55,367 nucleotides of DNA from Lachnospiraceae bacterium (lineage in GTDB: Bacteria; Bacillota; Clostridia; Lachnospirales; Lachnospiraceae): contig JAFRLH010000062.1 of assembly GCA_017431345.1 (NCBI GenBank), positions 1-55,367 of the forward strand, written 5' to 3'. Below the pieces are notes generated by a model, which was given only the letters and a program-made list of their open reading frames with translations, did no database searches and was not told where the DNA came from. Each line of letters begins with the position of its first letter. The first letter of the stretch is position 1. Position numbers and translations under genes: made by a program. Below, in pieces: positions 16,919-24,970 of this stretch.

Positions 16919-17578
16919 TCAGCTCATCCTGTAATGGCCGGTCACGTCATCCCTGCCTTCCAGAATATCCTCTTCGTATTCCTGCTGTCCGGGTCTTCCG
17001 TGGTGAATGATATACGGAATCCCTTTCCTGTTCCTGCGGTCAGAGACCACGCCGATGTGACCTGGAAAGAGCACGATATCGCCGCCTTCCCACTGATCGA
17101 TCTGATAAATGTCTGTAGTAAGATCATACGCTGCATGTCTTTTAAACCAGACCTCCAGATTGACGACCCTCCTGAAATCGATCCTCTCATCTGCTGCCTT
17201 CGGATATGCCTCCGGCACAGCCAGCACATCCTCATGCACCAGCTTCATCAGATCATACCCGGAATGCAGCATCGCGTAGCCTACGACATCCGTACACACG
17301 CCGCAGTCGCCGACCGGGTATCCCGTCTCGTAGTATTCGCTCCGGTAACTCGGCTTTGATGCTACATATTTCTTCGCCTGCTCCAGGATCTCAGTCTGAT
17401 CGTCTATGCCGTCTCCGTTTGCGTCCGTACTGCTGATATACGGTTCGAATCCGAAATCCTGATCGTAATATCTCCTGCCGTCCAGCAGTTTTCCGATGAG
17501 CAGGCATACCAGCAGGAACACGAGCGCCACAGCTGTAAGCCCGGCCATTACCAGCGGAAATTCTCTTTTTCTTCTCAT
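16919..17578 (-). CDS. DUF1287 family membrane-anchored protein
   Basis: This 219-residue protein has one N-terminal membrane helix (about residues 9-30) and an extracytoplasmic domain. GDCGVCTDVVGYAML, LVHEDVLAVPEAYP and FPGHIGVVSDRRNRKGIPYIIHH match the DUF1287 family, which has an NlpC/P60-like Cys-His fold. Cys is in VCTDVV and His in PGHIGVV. A peptidase or amidase role at the wall is a family-level guess. An Asp-rich DANGDGIDDQ segment looks like a calcium-binding dockerin-type loop. The start follows AAAGGAG. Confidence 0.82.
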   Translation of the reverse strand: MRRKREFPLVMAGLTAVALVFLLVCLLIGKLLDGRRYYDQDFGFEPYISSTDANGDGIDDQTEILEQAKKYVASKPSYRSEYYETGYPVGDCGVCTDVVGYAMLHSGYDLMKLVHEDVLAVPEAYPKAADERIDFRRVVNLEVWFKRHAAYDLTTDIYQIDQWEGGDIVLFPGHIGVVSDRRNRKGIPYIIHHGRPGQQEYEEDILEGRDDVTGHYRMS

Positions 17579-17718
17579 AACAGATGCTCCTTTCAGGCAG
17601 TCTGTCCGGCCGCTGCTTTTTCATTTATCTTTCTTCTGCCTGCAGTGTATCACCCGGACATCTCTGAAATGAGTCGGAATTGTATCGGAATTGTATCAGA
17701 TAACCGAATACAAAATGA

Positions 17719-17743
17719 AAGCGGAGACAGTCCGTCTCCGCTT
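17719..17743 (-). terminator. terminator of the nitroreductase-HD-cysteine desulfidase operon
   Basis: AAGCGGAGAC (17719-17728) pairs with 17734-17743, a 10-bp stem with a 5-base loop. On the minus strand it is followed by TTTCATTTTG, 28 bases beyond the desulfidase stop. Confidence 0.75.
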
Positions 17744-17770
17744 CAGGCAGGAATTATTCCTATCCGTTTT

Positions 17771-19048
17771 TCATTCACCGATCATCATATGGAGTATTTC
17801 TATATCGGTCTGGCGCATTCCGACTTTGCCGAGCCTTCCGACATTATCAACGGTATTGTCAACGCCTTTTTTAATAATCCCGTCTCCGCCGCGGAATTGC
17901 TGGCCATGCTTTATCATATCATATCCCAGCAGGCCGGCATCCAGCGCCAGGACGATCTTGCCGGCACAGGAAGCTTTTGCGCCGTCACAGATCATTCCCG
18001 AAGACACGGCCAGCGCATTGACCAGCGTATGGGCGATGATCCTGTAATCCCCGCCTTCCAGGAAAGCGATGCCGCAGGCGGCGGCTGCGCCGGCATTGAC
18101 AGCGCCGCAGTAGGCTGACAGCCTTCCGATCCCGGTCTTCTGATAAACAGACGTAAGGTTCGAGAGAACCAGGGCTCTGTACAGAAGTTCTTTATCCAGT
18201 TTCTTTTCCTTTGCATAAACGATCAGCGGCACTGAAACAGTGATCCCCTGGTTGCCGCTTCCGGAATTAATAATGACCGGCAGACTGCAGCCGTTCATCC
18301 TTGCATCGCTTCCCGCGGCAGCCATACTGATGCATCGGTTCCTGACCGTATCGCCTCTGCCCTGCAGCACGATCTTTCCGATATTGGCACCGTAGTCTTC
18401 CCGCATTCCTTCTTCGGCGATCGCCATATTATAACTGATCTGACGGTCCAGAATCTCCTTCACATCGGGAATATCCACAGTCTTTGCAAAATCGTATACG
18501 ATCTGAAGCGAAAGGAACTCCCGGTCCGTCATTCCCGCTTCATCATTATCCGTTACAGGGTCATCCTTCAATACGCATCCGTTCTTTTCGATATGTACAA
18601 CGTTTGTATGGTTGTTTACAATGCGGACGGATGCTTCGGATGCTCCTGCCCAAACTTTCACGCCGAGATCAAATACCAGATCCGTATCTGCCAGTTCGGT
18701 CCCGATCTCTGTTTTTTTCAGATAATCCGCGATCAGATGCACTTTCTCTTCCGGAACGGCTGCGATCGCCTGCAGCTTTTTATCCGCTTCGCCAACAGCA
18801 ATGCCGGCTGCCGCAGCAGCCGGTATCCCCTTCAGGCCTCCGGTATTCGGAACGATAACGCTCTTGACATTTTTGATGATATTTCCGCTTGCAGTGACCA
18901 GCACTTTGTCGGGCATTTCTCCCAGCGTATCCCTGGCAAGGGCCGCCGCATACGCGATGGCCACCGGCTCGGTGCATCCCATCGCCGGGATCAGTTCTTC
19001 CTCCAGAATAGTAATGCAATTCCTGTAGTAATCGTCCCTTGCTGTCAT
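17771..19048 (-). CDS. cyuA: L-cysteine desulfidase family protein (CyuA/YhaM, UPF0597)
   Basis: This family uses an oxygen-sensitive 4Fe-4S cluster to split L-cysteine into sulfide, ammonia and pyruvate. The hallmark GCTEPVAIAYA segment is intact with Cys25. Further conserved cysteines lie in RNRCISMAAAGSDARMNGC and MICDGAKASCAGK, as expected for cluster ligands and the glycine-rich SGSGNQGIT loop. At 425 residues it is full length. It is the third gene of an operon with an HD protein (3-base gap) and a nitroreductase, and has an altered relative 2.7 kb away. Confidence 0.87.
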   Translation of the reverse strand: MTARDDYYRNCITILEEELIPAMGCTEPVAIAYAAALARDTLGEMPDKVLVTASGNIIKNVKSVIVPNTGGLKGIPAAAAAGIAVGEADKKLQAIAAVPEEKVHLIADYLKKTEIGTELADTDLVFDLGVKVWAGASEASVRIVNNHTNVVHIEKNGCVLKDDPVTDNDEAGMTDREFLSLQIVYDFAKTVDIPDVKEILDRQISYNMAIAEEGMREDYGANIGKIVLQGRGDTVRNRCISMAAAGSDARMNGCSLPVIINSGSGNQGITVSVPLIVYAKEKKLDKELLYRALVLSNLTSVYQKTGIGRLSAYCGAVNAGAAAACGIAFLEGGDYRIIAHTLVNALAVSSGMICDGAKASCAGKIVLALDAGLLGYDMIKHGQQFRGGDGIIKKGVDNTVDNVGRLGKVGMRQTDIEILHMMIGE

Positions 19049-19051
19049 TTT

Positions 19052-19621
19052 TTATTCTCCGCCGGTTCCGAGAAGTCCCAGTTCCTCCGCATACGGCTTC
19101 ATGCCCTCAATACAGATCTCCGCGACATCCCTCACTTCCATGCCGAGCAGTGCACAGCCGCCTTTGATCAGTTCGCGGTTGCATTTCGCTGCAAATCTTT
19201 TATCCTTGAATTTCTTCATAAAGCTGGAGACCTTCAGATCGGTAAGACCGTTCGGACGCATCCTCGCACAGGCGCCGATGATTCCCGTCAGTTCATCCAC
19301 GGTATACAGGCTTTTCTCCATATTGGTGATCGGTTCGACATCCGTGCAGATGCCCCAGCCGTGCGAAAGGATCGCCCTGACCTCCTCCTCCGAGACGCCT
19401 GCTGCCAGCAGCGGTTCTGCAGTATGCTGCAGGTGCTCCTCTGGATATTTCTCATAATCGTAATCATGCAGATATCCCACTGCCTGCCAGTGTTCCTTAT
19501 CCTCGCCAAAATGTTCCGCCATGGCACCCATCGCCGTGGATACGCTGAGCGAATGATGGATCAGCGCCTCTGTTGTAACCATTTCGGAATTCAGTTCCTT
19601 TGCTCTTTCCAATGTAAGCAT
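19052..19621 (-). CDS. HD domain phosphohydrolase-like protein
   Basis: This is a 189-residue cytosolic protein with a compact HD-type metal site. His is in LIHHSLSVS, the HD pair in GYLHDYDYEKYPEEH, and a further His in ILSHGWG. Members hydrolyse phosphoesters of nucleotides or metabolites, but this subgroup has no firm substrate. The start follows GGGAGG. It lies between nitroreductase and cysteine desulfidase genes, and all three are probably cotranscribed. Confidence 0.78.
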   Translation of the reverse strand: MLTLERAKELNSEMVTTEALIHHSLSVSTAMGAMAEHFGEDKEHWQAVGYLHDYDYEKYPEEHLQHTAEPLLAAGVSEEEVRAILSHGWGICTDVEPITNMEKSLYTVDELTGIIGACARMRPNGLTDLKVSSFMKKFKDKRFAAKCNRELIKGGCALLGMEVRDVAEICIEGMKPYAEELGLLGTGGE

Positions 19622-19660
19622 AGTATCCTCCCTGTTCTGCCGGTATCTTTTCCTGTTTTC

Positions 19661-20485
19661 TTATTCCTGTCCGGGTACTGTCACGGTCGCGATATACTCT
19701 GTATTCTCAGTGCACTGTATTCCGGGATCACTCACCGAAACTTCGGCTTTTATCCCTTTCTCTTTCAGTCCCACCACGAAGTGGCACAGTGCGATCCCCA
19801 CGTCGATCTTCTGAAGATCTCCTGCAGCCTCGTTTACATACCCCTTGTCTTTTTTCTTGTAGAAATGATACTGTCCGTCTTTACAGACGATCCGCCAGGG
19901 CTGTTTGTTGACAGCGGACGGTGCAAATCGCACCAGATCGATCAGATCTGCGATCTCTTCCTTTTCCTGTCCGGCAAGCGGGATGTCGAAAACGCCGTCA
20001 AAGAACAGCTTTTCCGCCGGGAACCGGCTGTCCGCGCCGACGCCTTTCCGCATCAGGCTTTCCTTTACGGATCTCTTTTTGGCAGGATATCCCAGCGGGC
20101 TGATGCACGGCATCATTTCTCCCTCTGCGACGCCGGCTTCCTTCTCGAACACTTCCCGCTTCATCGTGCCCGCGATCCAGGTCGTCCCGATGCCGAGCGA
20201 CCATGCATAGAGGACCAGCTTCTCGAAAGAGAAGCCAAAGGCGACGTCTGCATAAGGCTTCTTTTCGACCTTCCCCGCGACATACATTTTCTCTCCCGTA
20301 ATCACAGGACTGGAAAGTCCGTGTGCCTCTGCGTCCAGGAATACGAACTGCACCGGTATGCCGAACGGATTGGTGATTTTTTCCGCGTACCGCTTCAGCT
20401 TTTCAAGATCCTCTGCGGCAAGTTCCCTGCCGTCAAAACTTCTGACGCTTTTTCTTGTTCTGATCAGTTCCGATAATGCTGACAT
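19661..20485 (-). CDS. nitroreductase-fold protein, double-domain (TM1586-like) type
   Basis: This is an FMN-dependent nitroreductase family protein of 274 residues. RTRKSVRSF at residues 9-17 is the usual FMN-binding start. The long C-terminal half, with IDLVRFAPSAVNKQPWRIV, repeats a nitroreductase motif in a second place, as in the fused pseudo-dimeric TM1586 type. A reductase for quinones or nitro compounds, or a thiol- or flavin-linked step, is possible. It is first in the operon with the HD protein and CyuA. Confidence 0.82.
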   Translation of the reverse strand: MSALSELIRTRKSVRSFDGRELAAEDLEKLKRYAEKITNPFGIPVQFVFLDAEAHGLSSPVITGEKMYVAGKVEKKPYADVAFGFSFEKLVLYAWSLGIGTTWIAGTMKREVFEKEAGVAEGEMMPCISPLGYPAKKRSVKESLMRKGVGADSRFPAEKLFFDGVFDIPLAGQEKEEIADLIDLVRFAPSAVNKQPWRIVCKDGQYHFYKKKDKGYVNEAAGDLQKIDVGIALCHFVVGLKEKGIKAEVSVSDPGIQCTENTEYIATVTVPGQE

Positions 20486-20622
20486 AGTGATTCCCCGCTT
20501 TTTATAGTTTCAGACTGCTTTGTCTTCTTCCATAATAACACATTCTGCTCCGTTTCAAACCCCTTGTTCAGGATAATTTCCTGCAGTTTCTCTGTCTGCC
20601 ATACCTGAAATCAAATGAAACA

Positions 20623-20653
20623 GCCGGTACCGCATGATATTTGCAGTACCGGC
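20623..20653 (-). terminator. terminator of the membrane protein-XRE operon
   Basis: GCCGGTAC (20623-20630) pairs with GTACCGGC (20646-20653). On the minus strand it is followed by TGTTTCATTTGATTT, 16 bases after the XRE stop. The T tract is interrupted, so strength is uncertain. Confidence 0.55.
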
Positions 20654-20668
20654 AGGATCCTGTTATTT

Positions 20669-20866
20669 TTATTCCTCTGTCCAGAACAGCTCGTCCAGCG
20701 TCTTATCCAGCACTTTGCAGATCTTTATGCACAGATTGATGGTCGGATTGTAGTCTCCCTTCTCAATCGCGCTGATCGTCTGCCTGGATACGCCGCACAG
20801 CTTTGCCAGCTCATCCTGCGACAGGTCCTTCGCCGCACGGGCGGATTTCAGTTTCAGATTTTTCAC
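20669..20866 (-). CDS. small XRE/Cro-type HTH regulator
   Basis: This is a 65-residue, single-domain helix-turn-helix protein with LSQDELAKLCGVSRQTISAI as the recognition region. It starts with GTG; a GGAGGAGG lies upstream and the upstream gene's stop is only a few bases away, so the two are translationally coupled. Such XRE plus small membrane protein pairs are common in Clostridia. The HTH protein probably represses its own operon; a direct repeat flanks the operon promoter. Confidence 0.88.
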   Translation of the reverse strand: MKNLKLKSARAAKDLSQDELAKLCGVSRQTISAIEKGDYNPTINLCIKICKVLDKTLDELFWTEE

Positions 20867-20869
20867 CGG

Positions 20870-21400
20870 TCATTCCTCCTCCGCTGCACGGGCATCCATG
20901 ATCAGCTTCACGATCATTTCCGCGCCCAGGATGAACATCATGATCACGACCAGCAGATTAACAAACGGTGTTCCGAGCCTGCCGTTCTCAATCAATTCTC
21001 CGCTTTTATAAGCAGCCCAGACCGGAACCAGGTTAAAGATGCCCACGATCACAAAAATGACGGCATATTTTTTCCGGTCATTATTCAGCCCCCAGTAGAC
21101 TCCCGTCCAGATGCTGTAGCACGCCAGCACCATGCATCCGAACAGAATCGCGCCGAAATGAAGGATAGAACCTTCGATCGGGAAAGATGCATTAGCCAGA
21201 TCGAACAGGATCATGACTGCTTCATAGATAAGGACCGCGTAAAAACTGTACATATACGCTCTCCCGCGTATGATCTTCTGTCTCTCGTCATATTCCGTCT
21301 TTATTTTATGATCCTTGTTTGCAGCTTTGAAAAGGATCACTACAAGTACCAGTCCGATAACTACACCGATTGCAAATCCTGCCGATCTGAAGATATTCAT
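20870..21400 (-). CDS. four-helix integral membrane protein paired with XRE regulator
   Basis: This is a 176-residue protein with four or five hydrophobic helices (near residues 5-25, 50-70, 80-105, 112-132 and 147-168). A conserved-looking KTEYDERQKIIRGRAYMYSF loop precedes the second helix, a feature I associate with small membrane proteins encoded beside XRE regulators. No enzymatic motif is visible. It is the first gene of the two-gene operon. Confidence 0.75.
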   Translation of the reverse strand: MNIFRSAGFAIGVVIGLVLVVILFKAANKDHKIKTEYDERQKIIRGRAYMYSFYAVLIYEAVMILFDLANASFPIEGSILHFGAILFGCMVLACYSIWTGVYWGLNNDRKKYAVIFVIVGIFNLVPVWAAYKSGELIENGRLGTPFVNLLVVIMMFILGAEMIVKLIMDARAAEEE

Positions 21401-21465
21401 GTCTGTTCTCCTTTATGGTTTAATCTTTGCCTGTCTCTCAGGCTCTGTTTTCCTCTTGCAGTCTC

Positions 21466-21507
21466 ATAATAGCATTTACATAGCTTTTTGTCAAGTATAA
21501 TTTACAT
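21466..21507 (-). promoter_or_regulatory. promoter and direct-repeat operator of the membrane protein-XRE operon
   Basis: On the minus strand consensus TTGACA (21494-21489) and TATTAT (21471-21466) are exactly 17 bases apart. ATTTACAT occurs at 21474-21481 and again at 21500-21507, 26 bases apart, one copy in the spacer and one just upstream of the -35 box. The rest of the 334-base gap 21401-21734 is AT-rich, with an imperfect TTTGCT/AGCAAA inverted repeat near 21530-21550. It also holds the leader of the plus-strand cassette, where I could not place a convincing promoter. Confidence 0.65.
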
Positions 21508-21734
21508 TTTGACATAAAAAATATTCTGTTTGCTATTTTGATAAGCAAAATGCTAAAACAGGTCTGTGCAGGGCACGAAAATCCGGAAATCAAAAAAACT
21601 GATGTTCCGGCAGAGAACGATCAAACCAAATGAATTGTGCCAGCCTGTCATTAATGATATTCTGAAAGCGGAAAACAGACCGCTGCAATACCATTACACT
21701 GATTCTGTTTCTGCTATGGAGGGAACGATCCGCA

Positions 21735-23090
21735 ATGACACACAAAGAAATCACAGCGCTGCTGCACAGTGAGATCGTACCGGTCACAGGCTGCACCGGC
21801 CCGACAGCTTATGCGCTGGCTGCAGCCGCCTGCCGTCCTTATGTTACCGGCAGCATCCTCTCCTGGAATGTTGTTGTTTCCCCCGCTTATCTGAAAATGG
21901 GGTTCGGGGTGGCCACGCCCGGCACTTCCCGGACAGGAATCGGCGTCGCTGCCGCGGCCGGTTTTATCGGCGGAGACGCCTCTCTTGGCCTGCAGGTCCT
22001 GAAGAATACAACTGCTGACGATCTGCGAAAAGCGCTGGCGATCTGCGACAGCGGCATCATCAGGATATCAGCAGCCGAAAAGGAGACCGGCATTTACGTC
22101 AGAAATGAAATGACCACGGATCATGAAACGGTCACCGCCGTGGTCCGGCATACCCATGACGGTCTGCGTCTTATCCGTGTTGGAGATGAGACCGTTTATT
22201 CCGTCGATCCGGATGTACAGGAAGAACGGCTCGAAGATCATCCCGATCTGCTCTCCCTGGACGATATCTTTTCCTATGCGGAGACCTGCACCGATGAGGA
22301 AACCGCTTTCCTTGAAGGAGCTTACCGGATCAATCTCGCGCTGGCGGAGGATGGCATCCGGGGCGGCTTCGGGCTGAAGACCGGCCGCGCTCTCCTGGAA
22401 AGAACAGCGGGAAACGCTGCCGGAGATCTGTTCGAACATCCTTTCCGCTATCTTCCCGACTCCGTGGAAGACCGGATCAATCTTCTGGTATGCGCGGCAT
22501 CAGACGCCCGCATGGGCGGCAGCCGCCTTCCCGCATCTGCTGCCATGGGCGACGGGAACCAGGGGATCACGCTGCTCCTGCCCATCGGTATCTATGGGGA
22601 ATCTCTGCATAAACCTGCGTATGAGATCACCCGGGCGATGGCTTTCGGCGCACTGATGCTGTTCTATGTAAAAATGCACATCGGCCGCGCAGCTGCCATG
22701 TGTATGTGCGCCATCGCAGCATCTGCCGGCGCCGCTGCAGGCATCTGCGCGCTGCGCGGATTGACCCGCAGCCAGACGGAAGCCGCTGTCAAAAATGCCA
22801 TCACCCCGCTTGCGGGAATGCTGTGCGACGGCGCCAAAAATGCCTGTGCGCTGAAAATGTCCGTCGCTGTACGGAGCGCGCTGCAGGCTGCAGATCTGGC
22901 TTCCCTGGGCGTGGAAGCCGGGTATTACGACGGGATCTGCGACGATTCACTGAAGGATACCGTTTCTGCTGTGACTGATATCGCCAATCAATCAATGGAT
23001 TTTCTGGACAGCTGCATGGTACAGACGATCCTGCAAAAAGAAATGCGAGGGAGGAATTCAGATGAAAGTCCTGAAAGGCAGGCTCATTGA
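21735..23090 (+). CDS. divergent cysteine desulfidase-like protein (CyuA/UPF0597 paralogue)
   Basis: This 451-residue protein belongs to the L-cysteine desulfidase family but differs clearly from the copy at 17.8-19.0 kb. The hallmark GCTEP reads GCTGP here, with the Cys kept (Cys20) and Glu replaced by Gly at 22. The downstream LVCAASDARMGGSRLP, MGDGNQGIT and GMLCDGAKNACAL segments retain the other presumed cluster cysteines and loop. It may act on a different thiol or amino acid. It is first of a three-gene cassette; the amidohydrolase start lies inside its last 29 bases. The ATG follows GGAGGGA. Confidence 0.82.
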   Translation: MTHKEITALLHSEIVPVTGCTGPTAYALAAAACRPYVTGSILSWNVVVSPAYLKMGFGVATPGTSRTGIGVAAAAGFIGGDASLGLQVLKNTTADDLRKALAICDSGIIRISAAEKETGIYVRNEMTTDHETVTAVVRHTHDGLRLIRVGDETVYSVDPDVQEERLEDHPDLLSLDDIFSYAETCTDEETAFLEGAYRINLALAEDGIRGGFGLKTGRALLERTAGNAAGDLFEHPFRYLPDSVEDRINLLVCAASDARMGGSRLPASAAMGDGNQGITLLLPIGIYGESLHKPAYEITRAMAFGALMLFYVKMHIGRAAAMCMCAIAASAGAAAGICALRGLTRSQTEAAVKNAITPLAGMLCDGAKNACALKMSVAVRSALQAADLASLGVEAGYYDGICDDSLKDTVSAVTDIANQSMDFLDSCMVQTILQKEMRGRNSDESPERQAH

Positions 23091-24315
23091 CTGCACCGGC
23101 GCAGCACCGATCGAAGCAGGGGCTGTCGCGATCGACAAAAATAAGATCTGTTATGCGGGGGAAGCAGCCGGCCTTCCGGCAGAATACAGCAAAGCAGAGG
23201 TCCTGGAGATCCGGGACGGGACGATCCTCCCCGGGCTGATCGAGGGACATGTCCATATGTCCTGGGGCGGCGCCAATTCCATCCACTGGATCGATTACAC
23301 GCCGCAGCTGGAAATGGCACGCGCCCTGCGCGATCTTCAGTTCCTGCGCAGCGAAGGTTATACTGCAGTGCGCGATATGGGCAGCGGCTGCGTTTTCCTC
23401 AAGGAATGCGTCCGGGAAGGGCTTCTCGACCTGCCCCGTCTTTTCGCTGCGGGAAGGATTCTGACACAGATCGGCGGACATGGAGATGCTTATCAGAAGC
23501 TCACGCTGGAAGCCAGTGAAAAAGTCTACGGCCCGGCTTTTATCGTGACTGGAGTCGATGAAGTCCGCAGAGCCATCCGCACCAACTTCCGGAACGGTGC
23601 TGACTTTGTCAAGATCATGACCACAGGCGGTGTGTTCTCCCAGGGAGATAAAGCCTGCGAGACATGTCATTTCAGCAGGGAAGAGATCCGCGCCGCTGTG
23701 GAAGAGGCAGAGAACCAGGGGACCTATGTCTCCTCCCACGCCCAGGCGAACAAAGGGATCCGTACAGCGCTTGAAAACGGCGTCTGCTGTATTGAGCACG
23801 GCTTCTATCTGGATGAATACTGCATAGAGCTGATGCTGAAGAACGACTGTTATCTGGTCCCTACGCTTTCCATCATGCACACTTCGAAGGTATTCAATGA
23901 ATCGAATCCGCACGTACTTCCGGAGCTGAAAGAAAAAACGCTGCGGTCCTATGAAGCACACTACCGCAGTCTGGATCTGGCGCACAAAGCCGGTGTAAAG
24001 ATCGGAATGGGATGTGATTTTGTGAACGATCCCGCTTTGGGATGCACCTATGACCGGGCAAATATGGAATTTGAAAGGATGGAAGCGGCGGGGTTCGCAC
24101 CTATGGAGATCCTGCAGGCAGCGACAAAGACCAATGCGGAGCTTCTTCTCATGGCCGACCGCATCGGTACCCTGGAAGCCGGAAAGCTGGCGGACGTCAT
24201 ACTGGTTCAGGGAAACCCGCTCAATGATATCAGGCTCATGTGTGATGCGGATAACATTAAGCTCGTGATCCAGGACGGACGGATCGTAAAAGACATCACT
24301 GCGCAGGCAGACTGA
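23062..24315 (+). CDS. metal-dependent amidohydrolase (imidazolonepropionase/prolidase-like subgroup)
   Basis: This 417-residue TIM-barrel amidohydrolase has all usual metal ligands visible: His63 and His65 (GHVHM), Lys184 (FVKIMTTGG, probably carbamylated), His226 (SSHAQ), His246 (IEHGFYLD) and Asp319 (MGCDF). The composite beta domain is made from both ends, with VILVQGNPL near the C-terminus. Subgroup members hydrolyse cyclic amides or dipeptides. The start has GAGGGAGG upstream, inside the preceding gene. The cassette context, between a desulfidase relative and an ATC-hydrolase relative, suggests opening of a ring or amide in a cysteine derivative. That is inference. Confidence 0.87.
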   Translation: MKVLKGRLIDCTGAAPIEAGAVAIDKNKICYAGEAAGLPAEYSKAEVLEIRDGTILPGLIEGHVHMSWGGANSIHWIDYTPQLEMARALRDLQFLRSEGYTAVRDMGSGCVFLKECVREGLLDLPRLFAAGRILTQIGGHGDAYQKLTLEASEKVYGPAFIVTGVDEVRRAIRTNFRNGADFVKIMTTGGVFSQGDKACETCHFSREEIRAAVEEAENQGTYVSSHAQANKGIRTALENGVCCIEHGFYLDEYCIELMLKNDCYLVPTLSIMHTSKVFNESNPHVLPELKEKTLRSYEAHYRSLDLAHKAGVKIGMGCDFVNDPALGCTYDRANMEFERMEAAGFAPMEILQAATKTNAELLLMADRIGTLEAGKLADVILVQGNPLNDIRLMCDADNIKLVIQDGRIVKDITAQAD

Positions 24316-24392
24316 CGGCTGCGGTGTACTGCAGCAACCGGTCTGAAATTACAAAGATCACCCTACAGCAAATAAACAGGAGGCAACCCGCT

Positions 24393-24881
24393 ATGGAAAA
24401 AACAATGGCAGTATCAGAGGTACCCTGGCTTACCCGCCGTGAAATCGAAGCGCTGATGATCGCGCCTTTTCTCGACGCATTTGCGGAAGAGATCGGACGC
24501 GAAAGAACACTGGAGATTGCCGGCAGCGTCATTGACCGGCTTGCCCGTGAATCCGGCAGAGCATATGCCGCTGAGATGGGTCTTGCGGAAGATGCGCATC
24601 TCATTCCCGCGATCCGCCGGCAGCTGCTCTCCCATAATGATGCGGGGGACTGCGACAACCGCCTGATCGAGGAAACAGCTGACCATGTCACAGTACACAC
24701 CTGTGACTGTGCATATGTCCGTATGTATGAGCGGATCGGTCTGAAGGATCTCGGCTGGCTTCTCTCCTGCCGCCGGGATATCGGCTTTTATGAAGGGATG
24801 GAAAAAGCCCTCCGCCTGGTCCGGGAAGGGACGCGCATGGAGGGCTGTGAAGTCTGCGATTTCCGCGTGGAAAAAGAGTGA
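24393..24881 (+). CDS. L-2-amino-thiazoline-4-carboxylate (ATC) hydrolase family protein
   Basis: This 162-residue cytosolic protein ends in MEGCEVCDFRVEKE and has CDCAYVRMYERIGLKDLGWLLSC. Both agree with the small ATC-hydrolase family (PF14196 as I recall it), known from Pseudomonas conversion of 2-aminothiazoline-4-carboxylate to a carbamoyl-cysteine. The ATG at 24393 follows AGGAGG with a 9-base spacer; earlier in-frame residues are leader. It closes the cassette and is followed by a strong terminator. Family members in gut anaerobes are mostly uncharacterised, so the real substrate is open. Confidence 0.75.
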   Translation: MEKTMAVSEVPWLTRREIEALMIAPFLDAFAEEIGRERTLEIAGSVIDRLARESGRAYAAEMGLAEDAHLIPAIRRQLLSHNDAGDCDNRLIEETADHVTVHTCDCAYVRMYERIGLKDLGWLLSCRRDIGFYEGMEKALRLVREGTRMEGCEVCDFRVEKE

Positions 24882-24885
24882 ATTC

Positions 24886-24914
24886 CGGCTGGCGTAAAGC
24901 CAGCCGCTTTTTTT
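24886..24914 (+). terminator. terminator of the desulfidase-amidohydrolase-ATC hydrolase cassette
   Basis: CGGCTGGC (24886-24893) pairs with GCCAGCCG (24899-24906), with a 5-base loop and then CTTTTTTT. It lies 5 bases past the last stop. Confidence 0.9.
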
Positions 24915-24970
24915 ATTCGATTTTCTCTGTCAATATAGCCTTCTGTCTCTTCATCCGGGATATCCGATCT

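Noticed and set aside
18593-20476. A 627-codon open frame on the plus strand opposite cyuA, HD and nitroreductase genes
   Set aside because: It is antisense to three well-recognised genes, has no ribosome site and its translation has no domain; it is a by-product of codon bias.
21566-21772. A 68-codon plus-strand frame ahead of the desulfidase paralogue
   Set aside because: It overlaps that gene's start by 38 bases, has no ribosome site and no recognisable feature; treated as leader.
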